From Mactra quadrangularis (lineage: Eukaryota; Mollusca; Bivalvia; Venerida; Mactridae): DNA of 64,000 bases. A program made the translations under genes and the position numbers. The stretch spans positions 25,880,464-25,944,463 of the forward strand of contig CM046296.1 of the NCBI GenBank assembly GCA_025267735.1, read 5' to 3'. The notes under the pieces were generated by a model. It saw only the letters and a program-made list of their open reading frames with translations, did not search any database and was not told the DNA's origin. Positions 51,058 through 64,000 of the stretch are shown piece after piece (the stretch's first letter is position 1; each line of letters opens with the position of its first letter).

Positions 51058-51306
51058 GTGCTGAATTTAACTGTATACACGCTGAAACCTTGCAATTCTG
51101 TCAAAATAATGAATGTATTCGGGCAATTTGGTTTGCATGCAGTTCATCAACAAAACGAATGTGATGTTGCTACGTATCAAAACCATACTTTTACTAAGAT
51201 CCAAATTATATGGCATGAGTTGATATGTTTTGAAACACTTATGGTACCTACAATGGACGTGTCAACAAATCAATCAGAAACATTGGCATTACCTGAGATG
51301 CCTTAA
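51058..51306 (+). CDS. 82-codon frame, disrupted in copy C
   Basis: An open frame in copy D beginning at an ATG-like context on the plus strand and ending LALPEMP-stop. In copy C (about 42,784-43,018) the start region and the PEMP-stop end are kept, but C is 14 bases shorter (after ACGTAT) and later 1 base shorter. The two gaps together restore the original frame, with a TAA in between. The residues (VHQQNECDVATY, MDVSTNQSETLALPEMP) look less AT-driven than most frames here. Possibly a relic of a once-coding segment; no family is recognised. Confidence 0.2.
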   Translation: MLNLTVYTLKPCNSVKIMNVFGQFGLHAVHQQNECDVATYQNHTFTKIQIIWHELICFETLMVPTMDVSTNQSETLALPEMP

Positions 51307-54300
51307 CATTTGCATGCATATTACCATTTAAAGGATGACGATTTATTTCTAGTGTCAGTTATTGTGTATAAGTTTCTGAACATTTTTTGTTGCAATTTAT
51401 TGCTTCGAATTTTATTGACAATACACCTAATGACTTTAACAAAAGCACCAGCTTACATGTCTTATTAGTTTTCAACGATGTACTCCATCATAATCTTCTG
51501 TTACAACACTTCAACGAGGATTGTCTTAATTTGTTCAAAATGAAAACGCAAATAGTTATGAATTTAAGACCTTAATTCTAACTTAATTAACGGGAGAATT
51601 TAAACGAAATCTTTCAATTAGATATTGAATTGGCACCTAATAGGACGTGAACAGTTAATTAAACAGCAATTGTTATATTTATCGATACTTCATTGCTGTA
51701 GATACATGCCACAACATTTCATTTGAAAATTTTGTTCAGATAGAAGCGAAAACTAATTATTTCAATTGTAAATATGTAACAAGCCATTTTTGAACGAACA
51801 ATATAACATTGAAGATTTCGATCTGTATCAATCACTTGTTTTTAACTAGACACAGGCGATCCTTAGATATAAACAGCTTGTCATATCTGAGTGATATGAT
51901 GAACATTAACTGATGTTTAACAGACTCTGAATACCAAAACGAACTAAAAATGGAAAAAATAGAAAGTTATCATTACCACATACACATGCATTTAAATTCT
52001 GCTAATGAAAAATTGCAATCTAATCGTCAAACTATTTGTATTGTTTCTATACTACTTAATGTACAAAAGAATAATGTTATATTCATGTTAACAATTTTTG
52101 GAGCCTATATCTAATGAACACGACCCATTTACATGTATATTACTTCACTTAATGATACTCTTGTTTCACATACATTAATCAGTTCAATAGTTATGACGGT
52201 TTATATTTCCTACATTTGTATTTAATAATGTTTTGATTAATGTGGAACTTAGCTGATATGGATTTTGTGGTTTTTATCGATCGGGATCATAACTGTAAAA
52301 ATAGCCAAAGCACTTAATCAGTTATGCTTCATTCACTGAATTCCATGTGTATTTATAATATTTATTTCAAAAGCTCATTTACCAATAACTGCGCCCTAGC
52401 AGAGTTGAATAATTTAAGCCGCTAGTTCAGTTCAACTATTGCTTTCCCCGACAAATATTTTCCAGATTTTCTGCACCAGGAAATTTAAAATGCACTTAAT
52501 TAAACTAGCAATATTTACTTTACGTGCTAAACGAAAGTAGTACATCCTCTTCCTTTGAGTATTCTTTAGTTATTTCCTTTATTATGTTTACATAAGCACT
52601 CAATAGGTAATGTTCAAAGGAACGACAGGGAAATATAATAAATCCTCACTTGAACTAGATTGACTTATCAGCTGGCATGAAGCTAATTTAAACTGATATT
52701 TGACGTGGAGGTATACCAAAACAAAATAAAAGGGTCATTGTTGAGAATTTTGACACATTTGTTATTCAATATGTGAGGTAATTCAGCTTCTACATTCGAA
52801 CCAGACATAAAGCAGCGTAACATTGGGCCAGCTTACCTGGATGATTTGTATACAGACTAGACTCTTGTCTGTTTTTATTTTGTATTAGACTGGTAATTGT
52901 ATGTAGCTACTTACAAATGGTCCAAATGATATTTCATAAAAAGGAATGTTTATAATCAGATATTGTGTTTTTTAAGATTGTTTCCACTAAACAATTCCTG
53001 AATATCTTGAGGGAAAAAATCAAAGAATACAATAACTTGAAGTATTATTAACACAATATAATAAAACTTATTGCAGACCACCAACAGTTTATTGTTTTAA
53101 TGAGAAATGCATTCCTGCAAATAGATTGGTTTTTGCTGAATGTTCTTTTGAAATTTACGAGACTTGTTAACATAAAAGTCATTAATGAGCGGAATTAATA
53201 TCCGGCAATATTTACACAGATGAAATTTTTTCCTAAGTTCTGTTAAAGAGAATATTACTTTCCGTACATATTGAAGTGCTCTACTTTGATGTGGTGAAGG
53301 GTTACTAAGTTAACGAGTAAGTATTACGCGAACTCGGAAAAATGTAAATACAAGGGAAACCCCTGTTTGTTTGATTGATTCGTCATTCTGTTTAATTCTA
53401 CACAACGTGCTTTTGTTACATGGCCCTTGCCCATCAATTATGGCGTACTTCATTTTCAGCTAAATCGGTTATGTTAGAGCATACTTTTTCTTGTAAATAT
53501 TACTGCAAAATTCTGATTACTAACTATTACTAAGTTTTTGCACTCAAATATAGAAAATGAAACTAGGAAAGATTTCGATTTAGGGGATACTGTAACAATT
53601 CTACACACGGTTTAATTCTAAGGATGACTTAATATCATCTCACTCAGCCTCTTGAATCAATGAGGCAAAATACGAATCATTATGAAAGGTGGTTTGATTT
53701 CATTAGTGTTAATTGGATGCTGTTTTAAAACTACAAATTTTAAATACGCATGTTTATATATCTTTTAACTCTAAACTGTTTTCTTTTAATTTTGTTTGAA
53801 ACTGGTTGGAAACAATTGAACGTATACGCCTTAAATGCATTATGTTGTCGGATGCCTGCACTGTCTTCATTTGTTAACATAAACAGTGTTGTTTTACCTG
53901 GGTTAATTATGTTTGTTTCTTTTGTTCTATGTTTGTAAGTTGTTTATATTTGTTAAGCTTATGGTTAATTAACATACTTATTGAAACTTTACTCGTAGTA
54001 ACTATTGCTCAGTTGAACACTTTTTCTATTTTATTACATTTGCCACAGACAAATGAAAAAGTTTTGCATAAATCTGTTTAAACCAATTGATTCAACAGTA
54101 ATGTCTACTGATGCAATGGAGCTGTGACCAAACCTATCTACCATTACATTTTTAGACTAAGTGATCTTTGCTTGAAAGCATACTTCAATAACTTGCATCA
54201 AATTTGAACTTGTGGGAACTTTTCCAAGCATTTGAGATTCGATTTAAGATCGCACTTTATAGAAAAATTAGCTTCTATCTTTTATGGCACAATCTTTGAA

Positions 54301-57300
54301 AATGTTGATAAAATCACTTTCTAAACTTAATTCATTTTCAAATACAAAGTTCAATGTCCTAGGTATTATTACTTAGAAGAGGACACTGACACCGATATTT
54401 GCTCTCCTAAAACGTCTCGTGTAGACTTAACTTTTGTTGTGCACCAAATTACTGAATAAAGTATTATACTACTTAAACATTCAGTCAGTGAACTTAATGA
54501 AGAAGGTCTGGAGATTTATGTTAAGTAACTACAATGCTTTGCTCATTCAATTGCTGCCATTCAGCGTACTTCAATAGCAACATAAAAATGAAAGACATGT
54601 CGATGTGTCGTTAGATCTACAATATATTTAAATTTACACAGATTTCCCGGAATGTTTGTGTAATTCCCAGTACTGATGCTTATGATGAACTGTAATATTC
54701 ACAATTCTGTTGTCATGACGTTGTTACAAAAATGGTACAAAATACTATAATAGTGTCTACAGCTTTTGCGTATTTGGTCTTTCATTCATATACATGAAAA
54801 CGTTTTTGATTTGATCATATAGCTGAATTTGATTTTTTCTCAGAGTGTATGAAAATGACTACAGCTCCACAACACTTTTCTCAGTGTTCTGCAAGTAATG
54901 CAACTATCATGATTAAATGAATTACGTTGACGGTAAATAAACATATTGGCTGATAACCGTGACTAGATTGTAATACTGGTTCATTTTAAAATGAAGGTCG
55001 ATGGCGATCATAGTTACCAGAAATTTTCAAGATGTTATTTTTGAATCATATTTCAAAATATTTTCATAAGCTGATTTTGAAAACCGTTCTAAATGAGGAA
55101 ACACTTAAAGATAATGATAACATTTGCGTGTAAAATAATAAACAAAGCATACATCGTTCCTCAATATCAACAGCTCTGAAATATTTTTGTTCAACAAAAA
55201 TGTCTCTACAGGTGTATTGCTGTTATAAAAATTTGCTGAATTATTTTATCTAAAGGTTTCATTAATCATTATTTATTTCCTTCCACATGGATCCTAAAAC
55301 ATTTTTTAAACAAACGGAGTAAAAACGGTATGAGCGTTAGCATTACTTCTTGGTGTCGAAATAATTATAAAATCTAATTTTCTTAGCTAATGAATTGTAA
55401 AATTAAACTATTGGTGAGTTCTAGAATGAAACGTGAACTTTTTAATAGGCTGACAGTAAAAACAGGCACCCAACAAAGGCAAAACATTTTACGTATCTAC
55501 TTTTCAAAAGAGAATATCAAAGATTGAGTGACTTTCCATTCCTGAAATTATGTTTCGCCAGTTAGGTAAAGTTGTTGAAACTACAAATAATATACGTGCT
55601 TGTTTAATTTAACAGTTAAGTTATAAAAACCAGCTTGTTCGTTTCTGTCGAGATCGTGTTCAAGAATGTTTACAAGTAATCAGCACACATCAATGATAAA
55701 TGCAATAATTTTGACAAGATAAGCACGTGGCGCGTTAGCTCTGCTTAGTGTTTTATTGAATTATAAACAAAATAAAAGTTGTATTCGTCTTTGTTTAAAC
55801 TGTGGTTGGTATATTTCTTGGAAATATTTCATGAATAATTTTCATCAAGAACACGGTATTTTGTGCGACTTAAAATCTCTAGCGGATTATCTAATTACAA
55901 AAAAATACAGAAATAAAGGTAATGATTTGATTTATGTAATTTCAAATTAAATTTTAAGTGAAAAAAAGTTACTAATGTACTTCAAGAATGTAATCCATTG
56001 GCTGTTAGCAATATAATTGAATTATAATTGTACTTTATGGCGATTTATACTAGTCCATAATGTATTTCTTTATACGATGAGATAGCAGTATTTGAAACGG
56101 CAAGTATCACGTTGGTTATGTTTCACTTATGATTTTAGGTACATGATAACTTATCATTATACATATTAGTATTACTTTAAGAATTAATATATAAGTATTA
56201 TTTTCAACATACTCGTGTGTATATATTTATTAAACTTGCCATGTTTATGCACATTCAAATGAATTTGTACAATCGGTGACGTCATTATGGAGGTTTCCAT
56301 CCAAAGTGTAACATAAAAGAATCACAATTTGGTATCAAAGTGTTTCTGTACTTGAGAATAGTGAATCAGCTGCAATGAAAATGCACGGACGTTTATCAGA
56401 TGATACACTTTTAAAATATGCTTTCGGCTTTTTGCGCTTCGTCTTTATTTTTGAACACTCTAAAATTGACATCACTCAAGATGATTGTACACTTTGTAAA
56501 TTTTGAATTACACGAGTAATAGAACTGTTTAAGTTTTTTATGTAAGGTATTAAATATATCTGGTGAAAATATTCCAAACAGTAACTAAGAATAAGTAAGA
56601 CAACTTACACTTACCATTTCTATAACCGTTTTAAATGAAGTCATACAAATGATGCGCACAGTCTGAGAGGTTTGTTGTCAAATCTGAAGTTTTTCCGTGT
56701 AGTATTACATACAGCTGAACCAAAGTTTAAAAAAATAAAAGACATGACACAATTGGTTGTTAAATGATATTTCCACATTTATAATGTGACTGCAATAATG
56801 AAAGTGCTTATTGCATTTGCTAGTTCTAAAATTAAACATAACGCATGTTTTCTAGCTATAGCTTAAAGAAGTCCAATTACTTAATTGGTAATTAGTTACA
56901 CAACACAAAATACAATAGTAATATCAATTAAAGTTAGAAGCATTGGTAATAGTTAAAGCATGGTCGGTTTATTTTAAGCATTGACATTTTGAAAAGTACA
57001 AATATATTACTGACATTTGTAGTTTCCATCATTATTGAATTTATATTAAATTTATAGTAAAGCGTTTTGCACTAAAATTAACTGTTATTTTTCATGCTTA
57101 GTCTGCTACGTAGCTTTATATAAGACATGTTAGAGACGCGATCGTGTGAAAGCATGTGGTGATGTGTTAGTAGAATTGATTCATTAGTTCAATAGGTACA
57201 TCAACAGTCAAGCCTATACCAATACAGACATATTCGTCAGTAAGTCTAGAAATGCACATCATGGAACGCCTGCTTACACAACTTGAAGTCTAGCGTTACT

Positions 57301-57468
57301 TGTATTTTCTGGTTTAATGCATTATTAGACAAGACAATTTACATTGAAATCAGTTGGAGTTTAATATTAAAGTCTTTATTTTCAATAATAAAAAAAAATT
57401 GTTTTACATCTTTCAGTTACTTTGTAAAGTGTTGTAACTAAGTTAACAAATAACATTAAATGAAGTAC

Positions 57469-57490
57469 CAGTGACTGCCGTCAGTCACTG
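57469..57490. repeat. Short perfect hairpin
   Basis: CAGTGACTG and CAGTCACTG are exact reverse complements around a CCGT loop. It has no T-run or gene context that would make it a terminator. Confidence 0.7.
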
Positions 57491-60400
57491 ACTATTTTAT
57501 ATACATTCATTTGACGAGTAAGAAACTGTTCTTTATAAGCCAATGCGAATTTGAAATTTCATAAAACGGAATGGTCTACATAAGAATACCATGTGCTTGA
57601 GTTTCGTTATTTATCATACTGTGGATGCCATTTTAATTTTCCTCAAGGTTAAGTGTCTTTTTGGTACTAACATCTCAAGACCATAATGTATTATTTCAAG
57701 GCTAACGCTGAATATGTGCTGACAAAAAAGACTGTTGAAGGAAAGTACTTTCGATACAAACATTCTCAATTGTATACATCAGAGACTATATAAAGCGAGA
57801 AAAGCATTAATGCGTTTGAAAGGAGTAGTAGTGATTTTAGTTATTGCTCACACGGGATGGTATCTAGTCTACTTAAAACATTGTTAGAGGTGTGATACTA
57901 ACATTTTAGGTTTTCTTAAGAATACAATTTAGATTGAATTAATTGTAAAAGTTGTTTTCACTTTTCCACACAATTTGGTTCAGGAAAAGAAATTATAAAA
58001 CAGTTCTATTTACAACATGAATCCGTGTGAACGCATGTGTGGTTGTACGGATAAGATAAATTTTAGCACAGTCCTTAAGTTATACAAATATGTCAATAAG
58101 TATAACATTTTAATGTTCGATATGAGATGTAAAGCAATTTAAAAAACTTTCAAACAAATAATGTGGTTAGTATCCAAGGTCAAATTGATTTTCTGACGTA
58201 CGTTTGTAACGAATTTCTAAAACAAGAAGCACTGATTTGATAATAACCACAATTATACAAATTAAGTTTGCTATAAAAAACTTAATCATAAATATTTCAC
58301 TATTATTAATAGCTCTGAATATGAAGTGCATACAGGTGCATTGATTTACCTTGGATTAATTTTGGAACTACATTTATTATCTATATAGTTTACATAGAAT
58401 CGTTTTTAATCTATTTGCCATAAATATTACAACAGAAGCTATATACTTAACAAGATATTTTTGCATTGGTACATAGACCCTCTATCAACTTCAGTACATT
58501 CGCTGACTAAAGCAACTAAGAGTCATTTGACTAATATGTTTTTATTTGACTTGATTAATTGACTTTTTCAACGCACCATTATCGCGTTTGTCTAGCTTTC
58601 TTTAGAATCATTGTGGTATTGAAAGGACAAATACTTTGACTAATGACATGTGAGGTTTCAATGGTATAAACATTGCTTTAAATGATGACAAAGATAAAGT
58701 TTAAAATAAGTAATATGTAAAAAATTAAACGACAAGGAATTTCAATTCTTACAGATTATTACTACCTCTTGAACATGGTGATGGGAATTGATACTGACTT
58801 GTCTAAGCGATAAGATATTTTCGGCAAACAGTTTAACTGTCAGTGTGTGACTCTATTTAAGAGAGTTTGTTGTTTATTTTGAACCGATATTGGTTTCAGA
58901 CGACGAGATTTGCTTGTTTAATCCATTGCCTGAGATACAAGTTTAGTTTAATGTTAAGTCGCACAGGTTAGCAAGCAACGTAGGTGCTATTCAACAAAGC
59001 TTTCGTTTAAAATGTTCAAAGCTACGCAGCAAACATCAATGAAGGATTTCGTCGAGTTATTTTCTTTCCACTTTGTTCTATTTTAAGATTGAAACAGAAT
59101 GATAAGATTTTATTTATTGCAAATAAATCTGGTTTGTTTGCTTCTGGCAAATTTTTAATATAACACATTCCCTGATGAGTGGTACTTTGTGAAGCTGTTC
59201 ATCCGAAGGATTATACATTGATCTCCAAAATAAGGGTAATATATATTTTGTGTTATTATTTACTGACTTCAAAGTGAATAAAATAATTAATTTATAAACG
59301 TCTGCATCAGTTAATGTTTAAATGAATTGCAGTCACATCATGTTGATTTTCATTAGTCTAGTAGTTCAATTAATTATTCTTTATCATTTAGATAATATGT
59401 TTTCTTAATTACAACAATGTTCCAGCAAAAGTATTTGATACTGATTTGTGGAGACCAATACAATGTTTGTGTTTATTGCTTTATATATGTTGTGTTCACA
59501 AGGACATGTATTATATTGTTTGGTACAATAGCTAGTCTGCTGCTATCATTATACAATACTGTATTAATTAACATTCTTACTATCTCTCCTTAATTCGTAT
59601 GTCTATATGTGACTCGTAGTTGATTCTTTGCTAGAAGGTAAAAGGATGTACCTTTCGATGAAAGTGCATAAAGCTATTATATTCTTTATGTACCTTGAGT
59701 GTGTTTGTTGAATAAAAGAGATGTACATGCAACAGTTGCAACATTTTATGAATAAATAACTAAATGCTATCTTCCGTGTATTTGGCAAAATGCATAATGT
59801 TGTTACCGAGTGCATTTTAGCGGCCTTAATGTGAAATTAGTTTATCATTAAAAGATAAGAGATTATCTTAACGCCTCCGTAAATATCCTTGTTTTGGCAT
59901 TATCATTTAATCATGCTTTGAACAGTGCATAAGTACTCGAAATGTTGGCTATAATTTTCGAGTTTCTTTTTACAAGGATAAGTTATCTGCCCCTTGTTAA
60001 GGGTAAGAGCTTGTAAAATTATTCTACATTAAACTAGTTCCCGCCATAACTCCTGTGTATCTCGATACAGTAATTAACTAAACACACCATTGGACAACAA
60101 AGTACTTGATAGCTTAATTTGTTACCAATTACTCTCTAATAAATAAATCAAATGTTCGGAGTTTTATACAATAAATCGTAAAATTGATAAATGGTATTTA
60201 ATTTCTCTAGTGAACACGCCTATTTTAATAATTAACAAAATTAAATACCGTACCTTCAATTTCAAAAGCATATTAAATTTGTACTGAATGACTCTGATGC
60301 AAGGCACAATGGTTATACAATAAATAATGACTTTCAAATACCGCAGCTACATGTTTTGTAGTTACATGATCTTTTTATTGTATTTAATACCCATTTTAAA

Positions 60401-60664
60401 AGCGGATTTATATATAAAAAGTAGAATATCTCCTTTTTCAATATTTATTAAATGGCAATTGCATGGTAACGTTACCAAGTAATGCTGATGCAATAAACAG
60501 GGTTTGTATATATTGTACAATGAATAGTCTACATCGCACAACAACCGACGAACTATGCACGCACTGTTTTTCGACTGGCACCAGAATCCTTAAACTCGTT
60601 AAATATGCACACGTGTATTTTAATATAATAATATTAATATATATCAACGAACTCAATTAAAATC

Positions 60665-60753
60665 GGCCCCGTATACATCATCGTATACCAGTTATAACTA
60701 TACTTTCATTATATAATATTATATTTAAGGTAGTGAACATGTATACACGGGGC
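60665..60753. repeat. ~90-bp foldback
   Basis: GCCCCGTATACATC at the left pairs with the reverse complement of GTATACACGGGGC at the right, allowing a 2-nt bulge; the left arm also contains GTATACATCATCGTATAC. It resembles a small foldback element, but no target duplication is clear. Confidence 0.45.
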
Positions 60754-60963
60754 ACTACATATAGGGACGTACGCAGAAGTTATTGACTATGATGCCAGTG
60801 CGTTTCTCATATATGAAAATTACGTGAAACGAAAAACTCTAGTTTTCCCAGTTAAACAAGTAAAGACACTGCAAATAGATGTAATTTCTATCGATATAAG
60901 TTTGTTTATCAATTAGATTTATGAATGTATGTGTGTACTGCTAGTATATACATTGGTATTTGT

Positions 60964-61130
60964 CAGTAAAGTTCCGCTAATAAGACCACTTTTGTTATTT
61001 CAAAATCATGCGATTTTTGACATTTATTAAGACCCAAATGCTTAATTTGAGAACAAAAGGGTCTCTATAATAAGACCGGTCCACTATTAAGACCATCTAT
61101 TTTGCTGGTCTTAATAGCGGAACTTTACTG
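60964..61130. mobile_element. 167-bp MITE with 25-bp inverted ends
   Basis: The ends begin CAGTAAAGTTCCGCTAATAA (60,964-60,988), and the right end (61,106-61,130) is the reverse complement with one inverted dinucleotide (AT/TA). The interior repeats AAGACC words in both orientations (about 60,983, 61,030, 61,074, 61,090 and 61,106). CAGT-starting ends resemble pogo-type Tc1/mariner MITEs, but the expected TA target duplication is not visible (flanks TTTGT and TTGTT). The left and right ends could still be recognised by a transposase supplied elsewhere. No coding capacity. Confidence 0.8.
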
Positions 61131-64000
61131 TTGTTCGAAAATTGAAATTTTGTTAAAAATACCACAAACAACTGCTTCAGAATGGAAGGGTGCTGTAGAT
61201 AACTGACAGATTACCTTTATCGTTTGAGTGGTGTTAGCGGTATGGTATAATCACCACACAAACTAGATTGCAATCCAATCAGCCACATCAACCATTGCGT
61301 GATATAGTTGCATTTATAATACAATGTATTCAGACTCACTTAAGACTAGTGTACTAAGAACATGACACATGAACAACGGTTCCTAATATAATAGAAATTG
61401 GCACGAATTCACAACAAAATTATTTCAACACTCCAATAGGCAATAGCCATGTTCACATTTTTATATTCGTTGTCTTTAAGAATTTCATGGCATGCTATTA
61501 CATTAGCGAGTTTCTTATCAATACCTTCAATGTCAAACTAGAAAGCATTTTCTCGTATAGTCAAAATGAAATAGGGGAGAATAACTAGACTAAAACTGAT
61601 TTTGACAGATTTTCTAAAGCATTTTAATTTTTAAAGTTTTTTCTTCTTAATGGTTGTTAGACACGATTATAAAGGCACGGATAATTACAGTAATTATGCA
61701 AGAGCTTGAATTTGTGATAATTATTACGGTTATTATTAAGGCAACCAATACATTGTAGATACTTAATATTGTTTTGCCTCAATACCGATTATAAATAACG
61801 ACTATAAATTACGTACTTTTTGCATGTGTGCAAAGAAGACAGTATTTTTCTCGGACAACGAAATCGGTGTGTTAACATTTGTACTATTTAGCTCCTAAAT
61901 TTGAATAATAATATAATGAATTATTCAGACTATAATTACATTATTAAAAGCTTTATCAGCAGGTAACAATACAAAAGCTGTTGTGAAAATCCTGAATGTC
62001 TTTCTGTCAAACGCAAACACACCAAATTCATTTGCATGTTGACTGTATGTCTGAACCTGTTGTATAAATGGCAGTATGTAACCCATCTATTTCATAAATG
62101 CTTCATTTCTAGCATGTGTCTTCAGCCAAATTATTGTTCTAGAAAATACTGCACCAGTTATCAATTTAAACATATCACCAATCACAGTCGGTTTATTGAT
62201 GTTCACAATAATATTACCGATGCGTTTGTAATTTTCAAATGTATTTTATGAAGTTAAACTTCTATTTAAACGAATATATTACTGTAATTCTACATATACA
62301 TCATTATTCAATAAGTGTTTTAAGTCTACCATAGCGATTATTATCATTTATTATTATATTAAAATGCCTCAGCATTTATATTTTATTTAGATTAATAGTA
62401 TGATTCTGAAATATGTAAAACCGGTAGTTTAGTGATTGTGAGAAATTTCTTTATTTGTGGGTTTGATATATATTAAACCGAATTTATAACTTAAATTAAT
62501 CTTCTATTAAAAGGCAAATTGATTTTGTCATATTAAATGAATATATATTCCCTGGGTCGGATACGATGTAAACACATCCTATTATTCATAAAGATGGCAT
62601 GATATCAATTAAGGCCTTAACTTAAATCACTTGGATTAAGTATGGTTATTTATTTCAATAAAAACTTTCTATGTCGTACAAAATATTTCTTAACAACTAA
62701 TATTTCAGGGGTATTATTTATTGGTGTTTCTAGCTATGCAAATTACTTCAAAACGCGTTGGTAAACGTTGTAATTTGGCGGACTGAAAAAAAGAGCAGTT
62801 CGTGTTATTGAGTATTGTTTGAACTAATGGTATACATGTTTTGCCGAATGTAGGTCACTCGAACTAGAAAAAATTCCCACGGTACAATAATAGTGCTCAG
62901 ATTTGCGAAATTGGTGCCCGATTGATGAATAATTAGAACGCCTGCATAATCGATAGATTGCGTAAAATATTAGCTACAACCTCAAATTGCACAAATAGGC
63001 AATATTCATAAAGTACTAACAATGTCAATGCCTGAACCGTTTTGACACTGCAAAAGTTGTTCATGATATGCTTCTATAGTGATATAACTAAGCGTCCTAC
63101 CTTCTTGCTGATACCATTGTCATGATACTTGGCTTCACATTTTTCTGTATCATTCGATATTGTTTCTATGATATATCTAAAATATGTATATAAAAATATT
63201 TTAGACTACCAATCTTAACGATCAATTCGACATATCTAATATCATGTTCCAAGAATAGACATGGGTATTTTCTAATAACGCAGCACGATCATTCTGGGAT
63301 ATGAATCTAATTTTTGTTCCATGATAGTTTATCAATGTATATTATCTAGAAAGTAATTAGTTACATATTTTGAGATTTATAAGATTAAGTTTTAGTAGTT
63401 CTAGAAATGAAATAAAATATATTGATGTTATATGTAAGAAGTATTAACAGTTATTACGTGAGTTGTGTACGATTATTGAGATCAATCGTCAACAAAAATA
63501 ACATTCCAAGGATTATGAATAGCCTAGCATTTATTAAGTTTGAGGAATATCATTGAATAAGCTTATGCAATTAATATAATTTGTTTCCTAAACAAATTAA
63601 ATAATCGTGCACTTAAGGTTGGTGTTGAACTTGCATACACTTTTTTTCTAGTTAAATATTTTCAATACAAAACTTTGAAGAATATAGTCAGTATTTAAAA
63701 CAAAACAATGCTTCAAATTATCCTCGATCTATTGATATCATTTGACAGTGTTTATTCGGAAAATAGCATGGTTATAGCTCGTTTAGGATAACTTGAGACA
63801 AAATACAACGATACCATTTTTATACACAGGTGGATTTAATTTTAGTACACGTAATTATCGACTGTTATCAGTGTGGTTTTGATGAATTAAATTTAGTACG
63901 AGTACACGCGTTCCACGCATTAAGACATGTTTAATACTTTCATTACACAAAATCAGCTGACCTCTCTGTTTTATGAAATACCTGAGTCCCAAATATGTAA
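61131..64000. other. AT-rich tract, nothing recognised
   Basis: No gene, RNA gene or element with defined ends was found. A 71-codon frame at 62,036-62,251 has no support beyond length. Confidence 0.5.

Larger units (their letters stand above)
44527..52915. repeat. Segmental duplication family 2, copy D
   Basis: Second tandem copy of family 2. Alignment with copy C is continuous through anchors such as ACTAGGTCCGTTTTTTTAAT (36,261 and 44,908), GTAGCGTCAACACAA (39,262 and 47,819) and ACATCGATCGAGACC (41,804 and 50,085). D-specific features are a SINE with target duplication (47,183-47,402), a perfect 30-bp hairpin (46,518-46,601) and about 110 extra bases near 52,175-52,290. D lacks the 27-bp triplet repeat and the TGACGTCA insert of C. 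Confidence 0.9.
52916..60963. other. AT-rich tract without supported genes
   Basis: I see no recognisable gene, RNA gene or intact transposable element. A frame of 62 codons at 53,750-53,938 is hydrophobic but unsupported. One TGACGTCA lies at 56,277. A perfect 9-bp stem with a CCGT loop lies at 57,469-57,490, and a foldback at 60,665-60,753. Confidence 0.5.

Noticed and set aside
53750..53938. 62-codon frame with hydrophobic segments resembling a small membrane protein
   Set aside because: T-rich DNA yields Phe/Leu-rich frames by chance; there is no second copy, splice context or recognised motif.

Overview
The window looks like non-coding DNA from an AT-rich animal genome. A marine invertebrate is likely and a bivalve mollusc is my best guess. 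The reasons are the low GC content, frequent TACATGTA-type words, a tRNA-headed SINE ending in GCGACGTTAAA, a second SINE-like tail (GCGCCGTTAAAC followed by CAAA repeats), scattered inverted-repeat elements, and no prokaryotic gene organisation. No open frame exceeds 94 codons and I recognise no protein family, so I name no gene. The window is best read as a large intergenic or intronic tract.

Layout. (1) 1-11,535 (copy A) and about 13,627-22,835 (copy B) are two direct copies of a segment of about 9 kb. Copy A carries two transposon-like insertions that B lacks: a 1.03-kb TA-flanked element at 3,942-4,967 and a 1.82-kb inverted-repeat element at 8,143-9,960. Copy B carries smaller private insertions. 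Inside each copy, faint similarity at a spacing of about 4.3 kb (insertions removed) points to an older tandem duplication, with possible further relics near 12.1 kb and 24 kb. (2) 22,836-31,700 is mostly featureless. (3) 31,704-35,207 is bounded by a 130-140 bp inverted repeat rich in ATGGCCGCC words. It encloses a GC-richer stretch at 33.37-34.17 kb that reads like weak or decayed coding sequence, and clusters of AGGTCA half-sites. (4) 35,881-44,515 (copy C) and 44,527-52,915 (copy D) are a second, almost abutting direct duplication of about 8.5 kb. D holds a clean SINE insertion. C holds an insert with three TGACGTCA palindromes exactly 22 bp apart. A recurring motif inside both copies suggests older sub-units of about 2.2 kb. 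(5) 52,916-64,000 is single-copy AT-rich DNA with one small inverted-repeat element at 60,964-61,130 and a few foldbacks.

How it works together. No pathway is encoded. What the sequence records is genome dynamics: two rounds of segmental tandem duplication at different ages, followed by transposon insertions and by two local inverted duplications (46,518-46,601 and about 17,201-17,245) that formed hairpins in only one paralogue. Paired filled and empty sites let the events be ordered. Six of the eight TGACGTCA octamers I found lie in paralogue-specific inserted DNA.
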